Positions 17,054-26,578 of a DNA stretch of 64,000 nucleotides are shown here, piece by piece (position 1 is the stretch's first letter; each line of letters opens with the position of its first letter). The notes beneath the pieces are model-generated. The model was not told where the DNA came from. It saw nothing but the letters and a program-made list of their open reading frames with translations, and did no database searches. Source of the stretch: Vreelandella stevensii S18214 (GTDB lineage Bacteria > Pseudomonadota > Gammaproteobacteria > Pseudomonadales > Halomonadaceae); the NCBI RefSeq assembly GCF_000275725.1, contig NZ_AJTS01000051.1:62001-126000 (forward strand), in the 5' to 3' direction. Both the position numbers and the translations under genes were made by a program.

Positions 17054-19495
17054 TCATTCGGGCAGGGCGAAGGCCATGACGCTATCGCCCAGCGTGGTTT
17101 CCGATTGGAAAGAGCCGCCTGCGGCGATCACCACATACTGGCGTCCCTGGTGCACGTAGGTCATGGGGTTGGCCTGCCCGCCTGCAGGCAGGCGCTGTTC
17201 CCATATCAGCTCGCCGGTCGCGCTGTCGAAGCCGCGCAGGTAATCGTCCATGGCGGCCCCAATGAAGGTCATGCCCCCTTGGGTGGCCAACGGGCCCCCG
17301 CTAGTGGGGGCACCCACCGTCATCTTGAGGCGCGAGGGAATGCCCAGCGGCCCCTGGTCCATGCTGGTGCCCAGCGGGCGTGACCAGACGATCTCGCCGC
17401 TGTTCAGGTCGGTGGCGCTCAGAAAGCCCCAGGGTGGCGCCGTACACGGCATGTCCAGTGGAGAGAGCCAGGCACCGCGCTCCGCCGCCACCGGTGCGCC
17501 CAGCATGGGCTGGGCCTGCTGGTCGATGTAGCTGGCATCCTGAGCACCAATGGGGGCAATGTTATCCATGGTATCGGCTTCTTCACGGGGGTAGAGCACC
17601 ACCTGCGAGGGCATGCGGTTGTTGTTCACGATCATTAGTTGGCGCGTGGGGTCGAATGAGGCGCTGCCCCAGTTGATGCCGCCCAGGATGCCAGGAAACT
17701 GCAGCATGCCGCCCTCCTCCAGGGTGGGAGGGGTAAACATGCCCTCGTAGCGCATGCGCTGAAACTCGATGCGGCAGTAGAGGTGGTCCAGGGGCGTCGT
17801 GCCCCAGGTATGCGCCCCGGTCAAGCGTTCGACTTCCTGCCCTGGCAGTGAGCCAAAGTTGGGCATGTCTGGTGAAAAAGGCTGTACCGGCGAGGTCCAA
17901 TCTCCTTCGATGGCTCCCTGGGGCACGGCGCGCTCCTCGATGCTACGCAGGGGTTCACCGGTTTCACGGTCGAAGACGAACACCTGCCCATATTTGGTGG
18001 CTTGTACCACGGCGGCTCTGGGGCCTTCCTCGGTGGGGAAGTCGATCAGCGCTGGTTGCGCCCCCAGGTCGTAATCCCATAAATCATGTATCACGGTGGT
18101 GAATTTCCAGGCGACGTCGCCGGAGTCGGCTTCCACGGCGACCAGCGATGCAGTGAAGGCATCCTCCTCGGGCGAGCGGTCGCCGCCATATTGGTCATTG
18201 GTAGGGTTGCCGGTGGGCAGGTAGACCAGCCCCAGGGCTTCATCCGCGGTGATGGCCGCCCACACGTTGGGGGTGCCGCGCGGGTACACTTCACCGGGTT
18301 CGGGCTGTTGATCGGGAGTCGTCCAGACCGCGTCCCAGGTCCACTGCCACTCGCCCGTCAGGGCATGGTAGGACCTAACGGCGCCGGAAGGGCCGTCCCG
18401 GCGCTGATTGTCGGTCACCTGATGCCCTACGATCACACTGTCGTTGACCACGGTAGGGCCCGACGTATTGGAGAGATAGCCCGGTGCCTGCGGGTCCATG
18501 AACTCATACAGGTCCACGGTTCCCTGCTGGCCGAAATCGGTGCACTGAGAGCCATCATCGGCATTCAGGGCCATCAGGCGTCCATCCATGGTGCCCATCA
18601 GCAGACGGCGCGGGCACTGGGTCGTGGGGTCGTCGGTTTCATGGTATGCCAGCGAGCGGCAGGCGGCAGAAAAGACATGCTCCAGCGCATCGCGGTCGAC
18701 CTGTGGGTCGAAATGCCACTGTTGTTCGCCGTTACCGGGGTCCAGTGCAAACACCTGGTTGCTCTGGGTACAAACATAGACGCTGTTGCCCACTTTCAGC
18801 GGTGTATTCTGAAAGGCATAAGGTGTCGCGTCACTATGGGGAGTATCGCCGGTATTGAAGGTCCAGGCCTCGCTGAGCCGTGCCGCGTTGTCTGGCGTGA
18901 TCTGGCTTGCCTCGGAAAACCGCCGAGCCGAAGCATCGCCGCCATAGGCCGGCCAGTCCATGGAGGTCTGTTCGGTCATGGCAGGCGGGGAGGCGCCTTC
19001 AGCCAGGCGTGCCTGCGCCGGGGAGTCGATATCCACATGACGATCCTGCAACAGCCACAGAAGTGCCAGGCCCGGCAGCGCCAGGGCGATCACTCCCGGC
19101 AGGCGTGCCCCCCAGCCAGGCCGGTGGCCGCGGTGTCGGTACAGCGCGGGCAACAGCAGCAGTGCTACCACCAGCAAACCCCACAGCACCCCCATGCGCG
19201 CCAGTAAGTCCACCTGCCAAATCGGCAGCCAGCCTTTCTGGTCGATTTCCCATAGCGACCAGGCCAGGGTCGCCAGCACCGTCGCGGCGTAGAGCCAAAC
19301 GCCCGTGGGGGAGCGGCGCCATATCAGTACGGCGGCGCTCAGGATGGCAAGGCCCGCCAGCAGGAAATACCACGAGCCCCCGAGCAGAACCAGATATCCC
19401 CCTCCCACGATCATGGGCAGGCTCAGTAGCAGGAGTACGCCTGCCAGGGCGAGCATGGCCCAGACGGTCGGTCCTTTTCGATAGGTAGCGTCCAT
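17054..19495 (-). CDS. Membrane-bound PQQ-dependent dehydrogenase, glucose/quinate/shikimate family
   Basis: An 813-residue quinoprotein. The first 140 residues contain about five hydrophobic helices (VWAMLALAGVLLLLSLPMI, YLVLLGGSWYFLLAGLAIL and others), followed by a periplasmic eight-bladed propeller with repeated W-docking segments such as MDWPAYGGDASARRFS. Length fits membrane glucose dehydrogenase (about 800 residues). The enzyme oxidises aldoses or quinate in the periplasm and feeds ubiquinone. The ATG at 19495 has AGGAAA upstream and begins just before the first helix; a longer reading frame upstream has no signal. No PQQ biosynthesis genes lie in the window. Confidence 0.9.
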   Translation of the reverse strand: MDATYRKGPTVWAMLALAGVLLLLSLPMIVGGGYLVLLGGSWYFLLAGLAILSAAVLIWRRSPTGVWLYAATVLATLAWSLWEIDQKGWLPIWQVDLLARMGVLWGLLVVALLLLPALYRHRGHRPGWGARLPGVIALALPGLALLWLLQDRHVDIDSPAQARLAEGASPPAMTEQTSMDWPAYGGDASARRFSEASQITPDNAARLSEAWTFNTGDTPHSDATPYAFQNTPLKVGNSVYVCTQSNQVFALDPGNGEQQWHFDPQVDRDALEHVFSAACRSLAYHETDDPTTQCPRRLLMGTMDGRLMALNADDGSQCTDFGQQGTVDLYEFMDPQAPGYLSNTSGPTVVNDSVIVGHQVTDNQRRDGPSGAVRSYHALTGEWQWTWDAVWTTPDQQPEPGEVYPRGTPNVWAAITADEALGLVYLPTGNPTNDQYGGDRSPEEDAFTASLVAVEADSGDVAWKFTTVIHDLWDYDLGAQPALIDFPTEEGPRAAVVQATKYGQVFVFDRETGEPLRSIEERAVPQGAIEGDWTSPVQPFSPDMPNFGSLPGQEVERLTGAHTWGTTPLDHLYCRIEFQRMRYEGMFTPPTLEEGGMLQFPGILGGINWGSASFDPTRQLMIVNNNRMPSQVVLYPREEADTMDNIAPIGAQDASYIDQQAQPMLGAPVAAERGAWLSPLDMPCTAPPWGFLSATDLNSGEIVWSRPLGTSMDQGPLGIPSRLKMTVGAPTSGGPLATQGGMTFIGAAMDDYLRGFDSATGELIWEQRLPAGGQANPMTYVHQGRQYVVIAAGGSFQSETTLGDSVMAFALPE

Positions 19496-19732
19496 TTCTT
19501 TTCCTGTGGTGATGTGTCGGGTATTGCCTGTGTGGCGACGATACTGAATTAACCTTAGAAGAGTGAGCAGGGCTTGGCGAGTGACAGAGGGTTGTTTAAC
19601 CCATGTGGCCTGGTGAAGCTGCATTTGCCTGCCAGCGAGCCTCGCGGGTTGCCGCAAGCAGGCAAGAATGCGTTACGATTCAAGTCTTCCAATGAAGCAC
19701 GCCCCCTACCATTTCGTGATCAGTGAGGCACC

Positions 19733-20464
19733 ATGAACGACGTTATCAAGCTCTTGCAGTCCCACCGTTCCATTCGTAAATTCACCGATCAGGAGATCCC
19801 TCGTGGGCTGCTCCTGGAGCTGATCAAGGCCGGGCAGGCGGCGGCGACCTCCAGCCATGTGCAGGCTTACAGCGTGATTCACGTGAAAGATGCGGCCAAC
19901 CGGGAGCAGCTGGCCGAACTGTCCGGTGGCCAGGGCTATGTGGCCAGCAGTGCGGTGTTTCTGGTGTTCTGCGCCGACATGAAGCGTCCTACCGAAGCCT
20001 CGGCGCGCACCGGCGCCAACGTAGAGCGCGGCATGACCGAGCAACTGCTGGTGGCCACCGTGGACACGGCCCTGATGGCCCAAAACGTGGCCGTGGCGGC
20101 CGAGTCCGAAGGGCTGGGTATCTGCTACATCGGCGGGATTCGCAACAACCCCGAGGCCGTCAGCGAGCTGCTCAAACTGCCGCCCCATGTCTACCCGGTA
20201 TTTGGCATGTGCCTGGGTTACCCGGACCATCAGCCGGAGGTCAAACCCAGGCTGCCCGTTGAGGCGATTCTGAAAGAGGACTACTACACTGAAGACAGTG
20301 ATCAGGTCGTGGCCTTCGATGACACCATGCGGGCCTACTACCAATCACGCAGTAGCGGCAATAAAAATAGCGACTGGTCGCACAACCTCACCCCTCTGTT
20401 CGACAACAAGCTGCGCCCCCATATGCGTGACTTTCTAGTGAAGCGTGGCTTTACCATGAAATAA
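19733..20464 (+). CDS. nfsA: Oxygen-insensitive NADPH nitroreductase NfsA
   Basis: A 243-residue FMN nitroreductase of the NfsA/Frp type. The N-terminal HRSIRKFTDQEIP motif and SSHVQAYSVIHV bind FMN, and the central EGLGICYIGGIRNNPE and GMCLGYP segments are family hallmarks. It catalyses two-electron reduction of nitro compounds and quinones with NADPH. Length (about 240) fits the family. It is followed 10 nt later by a membrane-protein gene, probably in the same transcript. Confidence 0.92.
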   Translation: MNDVIKLLQSHRSIRKFTDQEIPRGLLLELIKAGQAAATSSHVQAYSVIHVKDAANREQLAELSGGQGYVASSAVFLVFCADMKRPTEASARTGANVERGMTEQLLVATVDTALMAQNVAVAAESEGLGICYIGGIRNNPEAVSELLKLPPHVYPVFGMCLGYPDHQPEVKPRLPVEAILKEDYYTEDSDQVVAFDDTMRAYYQSRSSGNKNSDWSHNLTPLFDNKLRPHMRDFLVKRGFTMK

Positions 20465-20474
20465 GGAGCCCCTC

Positions 20475-21119
20475 ATGTCCCTACAGCGTGCCTACCTTCT
20501 GTTCGCCGGCCTTTACAGCCTGCTGCCTGTCATGGGCATCGTGGCCATTTTCTTCGGGGGTGGGACACCGCTGGCGCTGGTGCACCTCTCCTTTGGGGTG
20601 TTGGGCGTCGTGGGGCTGTGGGGGTACATGCTCAACCGGGGCGTCATGAATCAGCGCATGTGGCGGCCGCTGGCGCTGGTGTTTGCCGTAGGAAGCCTGG
20701 TGCAGATGGGGATCGTACTGAGTGTGCCGGTGGCGGGGGTAGCGTTGACCTGGATGCTCATCAGCAGCATTTTTGCCCTCATCCTGGCCGTGATGCTCTA
20801 TCACTACGGCAATCGAGACCAGCCGCTGTGGGCCAGTGAAGAAGAGCGAGCCGCTGCGATGAAGCTGGCCCAGCTGCTGGAGCAGCAATCCAACGTCACG
20901 GCGTATCACCGTGAGCCCGGCCATGAGAACAGTGTCTGCGTCTCCAAAGTGGGCAATGCCTATCATGCCAGCGTTACCCGCCGCACCCCTAAGGGGCAGG
21001 AGACGTTCGAGCAGCGCTTTCGCCATCCTGAAACCCTGCTGTTTTTTGCCGAAAAGTTCGCGAGCGTCGCGCCGCAGGCGTTTACCGGCCAGGAGGAGCG
21101 AGGCTCACAGCTGGCGTGA
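20475..21119 (+). CDS. Hypothetical membrane protein, four N-terminal helices
   Basis: A 214-residue protein not assigned to a family. Four hydrophobic segments occupy about residues 7-27, 32-52, 63-84 and 90-110; the remaining 100 residues are soluble and contain a charged helix and a small beta-rich part (SVCVSKVGNAYHASVTRR). The start follows AAGGAG, 10 nt after nfsA, so they are likely co-transcribed. Its 3' end overlaps the convergent acyltransferase gene by 15 nt. No function is proposed. Confidence 0.7.
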   Translation: MSLQRAYLLFAGLYSLLPVMGIVAIFFGGGTPLALVHLSFGVLGVVGLWGYMLNRGVMNQRMWRPLALVFAVGSLVQMGIVLSVPVAGVALTWMLISSIFALILAVMLYHYGNRDQPLWASEEERAAAMKLAQLLEQQSNVTAYHREPGHENSVCVSKVGNAYHASVTRRTPKGQETFEQRFRHPETLLFFAEKFASVAPQAFTGQEERGSQLA

Positions 21120-21908
21120 TGTCCCGCCATCTTGCAGCAACGGGCTCTTCGCCAACTGGCTGGCCAGTTGGCCCTTGATGAACTGATAGAGAGGCGTGAG
21201 GCGCTTGGGTAGCCGCTCCTCGGCCACGCGCTGATCGATGTAGTAGGCCGCGCGACTGCCACAGTAGTCGATGACGCCGCCCACCTGGTGAAACTGGAGA
21301 CCGGAAGCCTTCAGCAAGCGACTGAAGCGTGGCTCCAGCATGGCGAACACATGATGGCGCTGACTAAGACCCACCAGTGCCGTGGCGGCAAGAAACAGGC
21401 TCAGGCTAAGCAGAGCGGGGCTCTCCTTGATGCTCTCGTAGGGGCTTTGTACTTCGCTTTGCTTGCGACGCACGGTGGGGTGAACGGCCAGGCGCGATAC
21501 TTCGCATACCTGATGGGAAGCAAAATGGCGCGGGTGCGTGTTCGGCAAGAACAGGTGCGCTCCGTAGTAGGCTTCCAGTGGCAGGCTATGCAGCCCATGA
21601 GCGTTTTGCTCGTCGAACAGCACGACCCTCAGACATCCTACATCCAGCCCTGTCGCCTTATGGTGGAGCAGGCACAGCAGCGACTGTTGGTCATGGTCAT
21701 CGTGTTCGATATTGAGCGCGCTGCTATTGCCAAGATCGTAACGCAGCTCTTCGATGAAGACCGCGTGGCGCAAGGTAAAGGCGCGCCGCTTTTCGGTGGG
21801 CGTCTGGGCAATCAGCAGAGAAAAGTGAGTATCAAAAAAGGCCGGTGTAAAGATATTTTCGACGAGTGTATCAGGGGTGGTGACGGAGGGGGCGATGGGT
21901 ATGATCAC
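21105..21908 (-). CDS. FeeM / PEP-CTERM-exosortase-associated type N-acyltransferase
   Basis: A 267-residue protein of the GNAT-fold group that includes N-acyl amino acid synthase FeeM and the exosortase-associated acyltransferases. Visible features are the N-terminal FTLRHAVFIEEL segment, DVGCLRVVLFD, and VCEVSRLAVHPTVRR, the typical core strand-helix of this family. Such enzymes acylate an amine using acyl-ACP, producing lipid-like signals or matrix components. Exosortase and PEP-CTERM genes are absent here. It is the last gene of a four-gene minus-strand operon, 6 nt after the GGDEF-EAL gene, so its product may be tied to c-di-GMP output. That link is inference. Confidence 0.78.
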   Translation of the reverse strand: MIIPIAPSVTTPDTLVENIFTPAFFDTHFSLLIAQTPTEKRRAFTLRHAVFIEELRYDLGNSSALNIEHDDHDQQSLLCLLHHKATGLDVGCLRVVLFDEQNAHGLHSLPLEAYYGAHLFLPNTHPRHFASHQVCEVSRLAVHPTVRRKQSEVQSPYESIKESPALLSLSLFLAATALVGLSQRHHVFAMLEPRFSRLLKASGLQFHQVGGVIDYCGSRAAYYIDQRVAEERLPKRLTPLYQFIKGQLASQLAKSPLLQDGGTSRQL

Positions 21909-21914
21909 CGTCGT

Positions 21915-24764
21915 TTATCCTTTCAGGAGCTGTGTTAAGGGAATGGGTTTACCCAAATAGAACCCTTGACCATAGGTAATGCCGTACTCTTCCAGAATAG
22001 GCGACAACGCTGCCTGATCGACAAACTCGGCGATGGTCTGTTTGCCGAACCCCTTGGCAATGTCAGCAATCGCCTTGACGATGGTGTGGCTGTCGGGATT
22101 GATCAACAGGCTACGGATGAAGGAGCCATCGATCTTGATGTAATCCACCGGCAGTTGGCCAAGATAATGGAAACTGCTGAAGCCGATGCCAAAATCGTCC
22201 AGTGCGGTGCGGCAGCCCAGATCTCTGAACGTTTGCAGGACGTTACGGGCGGTGGAAAAGTCGGTGATCGCTGCCGTTTCCGTGACTTCGAGAATCAGGT
22301 GATGCGGGTCGGCACCGCTGCTGCGCAGCTCGTCGGTGAGGTACTGCTTCAACCCCAGGTCGTGAAGCGACTGGCCCGACAGGTTCACGGCCAGTGAAAC
22401 GCCGCGCTCCTGCAGCTTGCCCAGCGCCTGTAGGCTGTGCTTGATGACCCAGCGATCCAAAGCGACGACCAGGCCGCTCTGCTCGGCAACCGGTATGAAG
22501 TGCTGAGGCGCTATCAGGCTGCCATCGGGTTGACGCATGCGGATCAGCACTTCGTAATGTTTGATGTCGTGATCCTTGAGACGCACGATGGGCTGAGCCA
22601 TTAGTTCGAACTGCTCGTGCTCCAGCGCGTTGTGCAGCTGTTCCACCCAATACACGCGATCCTGTAGCTCATCCTTGGCATTTTCGGCTTGGGACAGCAG
22701 ATACCAGTCCTGGTGGCTGCTCTCCTTGGCCTTGTACATGGCCATGTCGGCACTGGCCAGCAGGTCGGCGGAGGTTTGCCCGTGGGCCGGGAACAGCGCG
22801 ATGCCCATGCTGGCGGAAATATGATGCTTCCGGCCGGCAGCCTGAAAGCCAATGCGGCTCAGCAACTGGTTGATATAGTCGGCAACGCTGATGGCCTGCT
22901 CGCTGTTCACTCCCTCCAGTAACAGGGCGAATTCATCGCCGCCCAGCCTGGCAATCGTGCCTCGCTGCCCGAGATTGAGGAACAGAGTGTCGGCGACTTC
23001 GCGCAATAGCTGGTCGCCTACGGGGTGCCCGCTCAGCTCGTTGACTTCCTTGAACTGGTTGAGGTCGAGCAGCACGATGGCGCCTTCGCTCTGGCACAGC
23101 AGGGCGTGCTGAACCGCATCCTGGAAGTAGCGGCGGTTGTACAGCTCGGTGAGTGGGTCGTGCTCGGCCAACCAGGTCAAACGCTCCTCGGCGGCTTTGC
23201 GCTCGGTGATGTCCAGACCTACCGAGATACGCGCCACCTGCTTCTGGTGGCTACTGGTGAGCGGCGCATGGTACCAGGCCACGGTGGCGTAGCGCTTGTC
23301 CTGGGTATGCAGCGTTTTCTCTTCCTGCTGATGGCTGGTCAACTGTCCCGTGGGCGCTTCCCGATGAGTGTGATCCCCTTGTGGCGTGTGCGCCGTGCTG
23401 TCGAAGATGTCATAAAAATGGCGGCCTTCCAGATCCCGGTCACACAGCCCTAAACGGCTGCGGGTATACTCATTGACCCGCTGAATGCGCCCGGCAGCCG
23501 TTTGCACGACGATGAACACCTGGGCCGTATCCAGCAGACTATTGACGAAATCGCGCTCGCTGGCCAGCTCCTCGATACGCTCGGCCAGCTGGTCGCTGTG
23601 ATCATGTACCGACGACTCCAGGCGCTCCAGCTGATCGGTCAAGGTGCGTGTGGCACTTTCCAGAATGTCGATCTCGTTGGAACGCCTGGGCGTGGTCTGG
23701 GGCAAATGAGCGCGCACACGCTGAAACTGCCCGTCCGACAGCGCCGGTAACAGGGCTGCCACCCGGCGCAGCCGCGCCATGGGGCCGAGCAGAATCGCCA
23801 ACAGCAGCAGCTCCGCCGCCAGCCAGCCCGCAACGCCCAGTGCCAATAGCGTGTTGGTGGCCCGTTGGATGGCAGCGGTTTGCGTCGTGATGTCGGACAC
23901 CAGCAGAAAATAGCTGGTGCTACGCCAATCGGCGTCGTCTTCCATGTAAACCGCGCTCAGCTCCAGGTGTCGCCCGGCATACTCCATACTGAAGGGTGTG
24001 TCTGCCAACTGATAGATAGGCGTGGCCAGTGAGGCCTGCTCCAACAGTGACAAGGTCGGCTCCCGGTTGGTGATGGCGACCAAGTGGCCGTTCCAGCCTG
24101 GCAGGTATCGCGATGGATCGTTGGCGTCGCTTTCGACCTGCCCCGTGACCATCAGCGCGACTTCGCTACCCGAGACCTCCTTGGCTTCACGGGTCACGTC
24201 GGCGAGTGAGCGAGACAGCATGACCATGCCAATGCTGTCACCCTCCACCAGAATGGGGACCGCTGCATATTGCTGGCAGCTGGTGGTACAGCGCAGCGTT
24301 TTGATGGGCACTTCCCGCGTCAGCAGATCGTCCACCCAGCCGCGAATGGGCAGCTCCATATCGGGAGCGCCCATCCCGGACTGCCCGCGCTGCTGCCCCT
24401 GACGATCGAAGACGAACACGCCATCTACCCCGGCTTCCAACTGCAGCGAAGGCCACTGGGCTGCCAGCACCGTGCGTAGGCCTTCATCATCGTTCTGAGC
24501 CAAGGCATTGCCCAGGTCGGGGGCGTTTGCTGTCAAGCCTGCCAACTGGCGCAGGTTATCGGCAGAGCGCTGCATGGCCAGGCGGATTTCTCGCTGTTGA
24601 CGCTCGTGGTGCCCCTGGCGGCTCTGTTCGAGCTGCTGGGTCAGATGGTGATGGCCCAGCCAGACAAACAGCGCCACCAGCACCAGTAGCAGCAAGCTGC
24701 TGGGCGCAATGACGCGCCAGGCAAGGCTCGAACGACGCTTGACGGAGTGGCTGGACTGGTGCAT
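21915..24764 (-). CDS. Membrane-bound GGDEF-EAL c-di-GMP enzyme with periplasmic sensor and PAS
   Basis: A 949-residue protein. Helix 1 is at about residues 17-38, a periplasmic sensor region (cache-like) spans roughly 40-300, helix 2 is near 305-325, then come a PAS domain (FIVVQTAAGRIQRVNEYTR), a GGDEF domain with intact RLGGDEFALLLEG, and an EAL domain. The EAL signature reads YEVLIRMR, with Val for Ala, while the downstream DDFGIGFSSF metal-site loop is intact, so both diguanylate cyclase and phosphodiesterase activity are possible. It lies in an operon after a porin and a PstS-like protein, which could deliver a periplasmic cue. Confidence 0.92.
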   Translation of the reverse strand: MHQSSHSVKRRSSLAWRVIAPSSLLLLVLVALFVWLGHHHLTQQLEQSRQGHHERQQREIRLAMQRSADNLRQLAGLTANAPDLGNALAQNDDEGLRTVLAAQWPSLQLEAGVDGVFVFDRQGQQRGQSGMGAPDMELPIRGWVDDLLTREVPIKTLRCTTSCQQYAAVPILVEGDSIGMVMLSRSLADVTREAKEVSGSEVALMVTGQVESDANDPSRYLPGWNGHLVAITNREPTLSLLEQASLATPIYQLADTPFSMEYAGRHLELSAVYMEDDADWRSTSYFLLVSDITTQTAAIQRATNTLLALGVAGWLAAELLLLAILLGPMARLRRVAALLPALSDGQFQRVRAHLPQTTPRRSNEIDILESATRTLTDQLERLESSVHDHSDQLAERIEELASERDFVNSLLDTAQVFIVVQTAAGRIQRVNEYTRSRLGLCDRDLEGRHFYDIFDSTAHTPQGDHTHREAPTGQLTSHQQEEKTLHTQDKRYATVAWYHAPLTSSHQKQVARISVGLDITERKAAEERLTWLAEHDPLTELYNRRYFQDAVQHALLCQSEGAIVLLDLNQFKEVNELSGHPVGDQLLREVADTLFLNLGQRGTIARLGGDEFALLLEGVNSEQAISVADYINQLLSRIGFQAAGRKHHISASMGIALFPAHGQTSADLLASADMAMYKAKESSHQDWYLLSQAENAKDELQDRVYWVEQLHNALEHEQFELMAQPIVRLKDHDIKHYEVLIRMRQPDGSLIAPQHFIPVAEQSGLVVALDRWVIKHSLQALGKLQERGVSLAVNLSGQSLHDLGLKQYLTDELRSSGADPHHLILEVTETAAITDFSTARNVLQTFRDLGCRTALDDFGIGFSSFHYLGQLPVDYIKIDGSFIRSLLINPDSHTIVKAIADIAKGFGKQTIAEFVDQAALSPILEEYGITYGQGFYLGKPIPLTQLLKG

Positions 24765-24788
24765 CGAGACAGATCCCGGTGGCAGGGT

Positions 24789-25994
24789 TTAGAAGCGCAG
24801 TGAAAGTTGAAACAGCAGCATGTTCCAATGCTTGCGAGTCAGGCTGGCATCGGGGTTGTCCTGTCGAGGGAGCCAGCCGGTGCCATCCACATAGTGATAC
24901 TCCCCGGACAGCATGAGCTGGGAGGTAGGCGTCCACTGCACGCCGAGGGTCATGTCATCGGCAAACTGCGAGTGCGCAGGCCCAAACCTGGCCCGTTCAT
25001 AGGCATGCCCCGAGCGGTCGTCGGTATTATTGACCAGCCGGTCGAAGCGAATCAGGCCGCTCCAGTCGGGAGAGAAGCGCCGCTGATACTGTACGTACCA
25101 GCTTTCACCCGTGATATCGAAGGTGCGTGGCAGGTGATCACCGCTTAGGGACTGCTGGCGCAGTGCGTATTCGGCGGTCAGGCTCCAGTGCTCCTGGTTG
25201 TACTGCACAGAGGCTATCCAGGGCTGAAACTTGAAGTCGGCTTCCTGGCCCATCAGCGTCGCTTCCAGATTGACCGAGGCCGCGCTCAGCGCCGCTACCC
25301 ACTGGCCGCTGTGATCTTCGAACAGCAGTTGCGCAATAGCCGAGGGCGCTGATGCTGAGACCCGCTGAGCAGTACCGCCAAACAGCTGGTCGGACAATGC
25401 TGACCCCGTTTGTGGGCGACCCAAACCGCCTCTCAAGCGCCATGTACCCGCAGAGGTATGCTCCTCGGCATACAGGCTAATGCCGTCCGCCGCCAGCCCC
25501 AGCGCGCGGGTGCGATCGAAGTAGATGGATTGAGGCAGCAGAATGCTCGGGCGCGTAAAGGCGACATCGCGCGTCTGGTTGTAGAGTCCAAACGGGTTCT
25601 TGAAACGGCCTACTTGCACCCCCAACGTGCGCGCGGGGTTGGCCAGCATCTGGTAGTCCACCACGCCATAGTCGAGAGTGGGGGCCGCATCGCTGGTATC
25701 GCCTCCTGCGCGGCGGCTGAGCAGTTGGCCTGCCACCAGTACCCGGCGGTGCGGGCGAAACGAGGCGTTCAACCCCAGCTCGGTATACTCCAGGCTGCCC
25801 TTGTCGCTACTGTTGCCAAAGAAGTCGTTATGGTCGGTAATGACCAGTGCCTGGCTGAGAAACCCGTGCACCTGAAGGGTATCGGCGGGGGGGTCATGGG
25901 CCATGCCTGCCACGGGCAGCCAGGTCAGCAAGCCCGCCAGGGCGCAGCGTTGCGCCAGGCGCTTACTCCATGGAGATGACACGGACGCTTTCAT
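24789..25994 (-). CDS. Outer-membrane porin-like beta-barrel protein
   Basis: A 401-residue protein starting MKASVSSPWSKRLAQRC with a signal peptide (ALAGLLTWLPVAGMA) and then a beta-rich barrel with alternating aromatic strands (LQVHGFLSQALVITDHNDFFG, LGVQVGRFKNPFGLYNQTRDV in part). It ends in LSLRF, the terminal-phenylalanine signature of BAM-assembled outer-membrane proteins. The start at 25994 was chosen because it gives the signal peptide; it overlaps the upstream binding-protein gene by 32 nt. It follows a truncated PstS-like gene and precedes the GGDEF-EAL gene by 24 nt. Confidence 0.82.
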   Translation of the reverse strand: MKASVSSPWSKRLAQRCALAGLLTWLPVAGMAHDPPADTLQVHGFLSQALVITDHNDFFGNSSDKGSLEYTELGLNASFRPHRRVLVAGQLLSRRAGGDTSDAAPTLDYGVVDYQMLANPARTLGVQVGRFKNPFGLYNQTRDVAFTRPSILLPQSIYFDRTRALGLAADGISLYAEEHTSAGTWRLRGGLGRPQTGSALSDQLFGGTAQRVSASAPSAIAQLLFEDHSGQWVAALSAASVNLEATLMGQEADFKFQPWIASVQYNQEHWSLTAEYALRQQSLSGDHLPRTFDITGESWYVQYQRRFSPDWSGLIRFDRLVNNTDDRSGHAYERARFGPAHSQFADDMTLGVQWTPTSQLMLSGEYHYVDGTGWLPRQDNPDASLTRKHWNMLLFQLSLRF

Positions 25995-26484
25995 CCAGGT
26001 ACTCCCGTTCAAGGTAGCCCAGCGCGCCGGGAGTGCGGGCAACTTGCTCGCGCATATCCACCTGGTCGCGTACACGGTGGGGAGCTTGCCCCATGCCAGA
26101 AAACACCATCCTGTCCCAGGCCAGCTGCAATTGATGCGGGTAGACGGCCAGCATCTCCTTGGCAAAGCGCGCATGGACAGTATCGCGATTGGGTAACACA
26201 AAGACCTGCATGGCCTGGCCGTTGGGCCAGGTGCGTTGGCGCATGGCAAACATGGCACGCAGAGCGTCGCGGGGCAGGGCCGAGTGCTCGATGTCGGGAT
26301 GGGCCACCAGTACGATGACCGCGAGCGACTCTGCGGGCTCGGCCTTGGCCGTGGCAGGCATGAGCAGCAGCCAGCATAGCGCCAGCAGCCCATAGGCGCG
26401 CCAGTGGTTACGCGGCCTCACGCTAAGCCAATGCACCAAGAGTAGGCGCCATGTGTGTAAGAATGAGGGACCCCTCCCTACCAT
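25963..26484 (-). CDS. Small PstS-like periplasmic binding domain protein
   Basis: A 173-residue protein with an N-terminal hydrophobic signal (AYGLLALCWLLLMPATAKA) followed by one lobe-sized domain resembling phosphate-binding (PBP-like) proteins. It contains the segments LPRDALRAMFAMRQRTWPNG, VFVLPNRD and the C-terminal RTPGALGYLEREYLDESVRV, which are typical of short orphan PBP_like domains. At half the length of PstS it probably does not support ABC transport. The ATG at 26484 is preferred over an upstream TTG. It is the first gene of the porin / GGDEF-EAL / acyltransferase operon and could be a ligand sensor for it. Confidence 0.78.
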   Translation of the reverse strand: MVGRGPSFLHTWRLLLVHWLSVRPRNHWRAYGLLALCWLLLMPATAKAEPAESLAVIVLVAHPDIEHSALPRDALRAMFAMRQRTWPNGQAMQVFVLPNRDTVHARFAKEMLAVYPHQLQLAWDRMVFSGMGQAPHRVRDQVDMREQVARTPGALGYLEREYLDESVRVISME

Positions 26485-26578
26485 GTAAAAACGATGACCT
26501 GACAACGCTTTTTTATATCAGCAAGATAGCACGCTAAAGTGTGGCCGGGTAATCGTGATGAACGCTGGAAAAGCATGC

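Noticed and set aside
21105-21908. LuxI-type homoserine lactone synthase
   Set aside because: Shares the GNAT/FeeM-like core but lacks the LuxI N-terminal pattern, and no LuxR gene is near.
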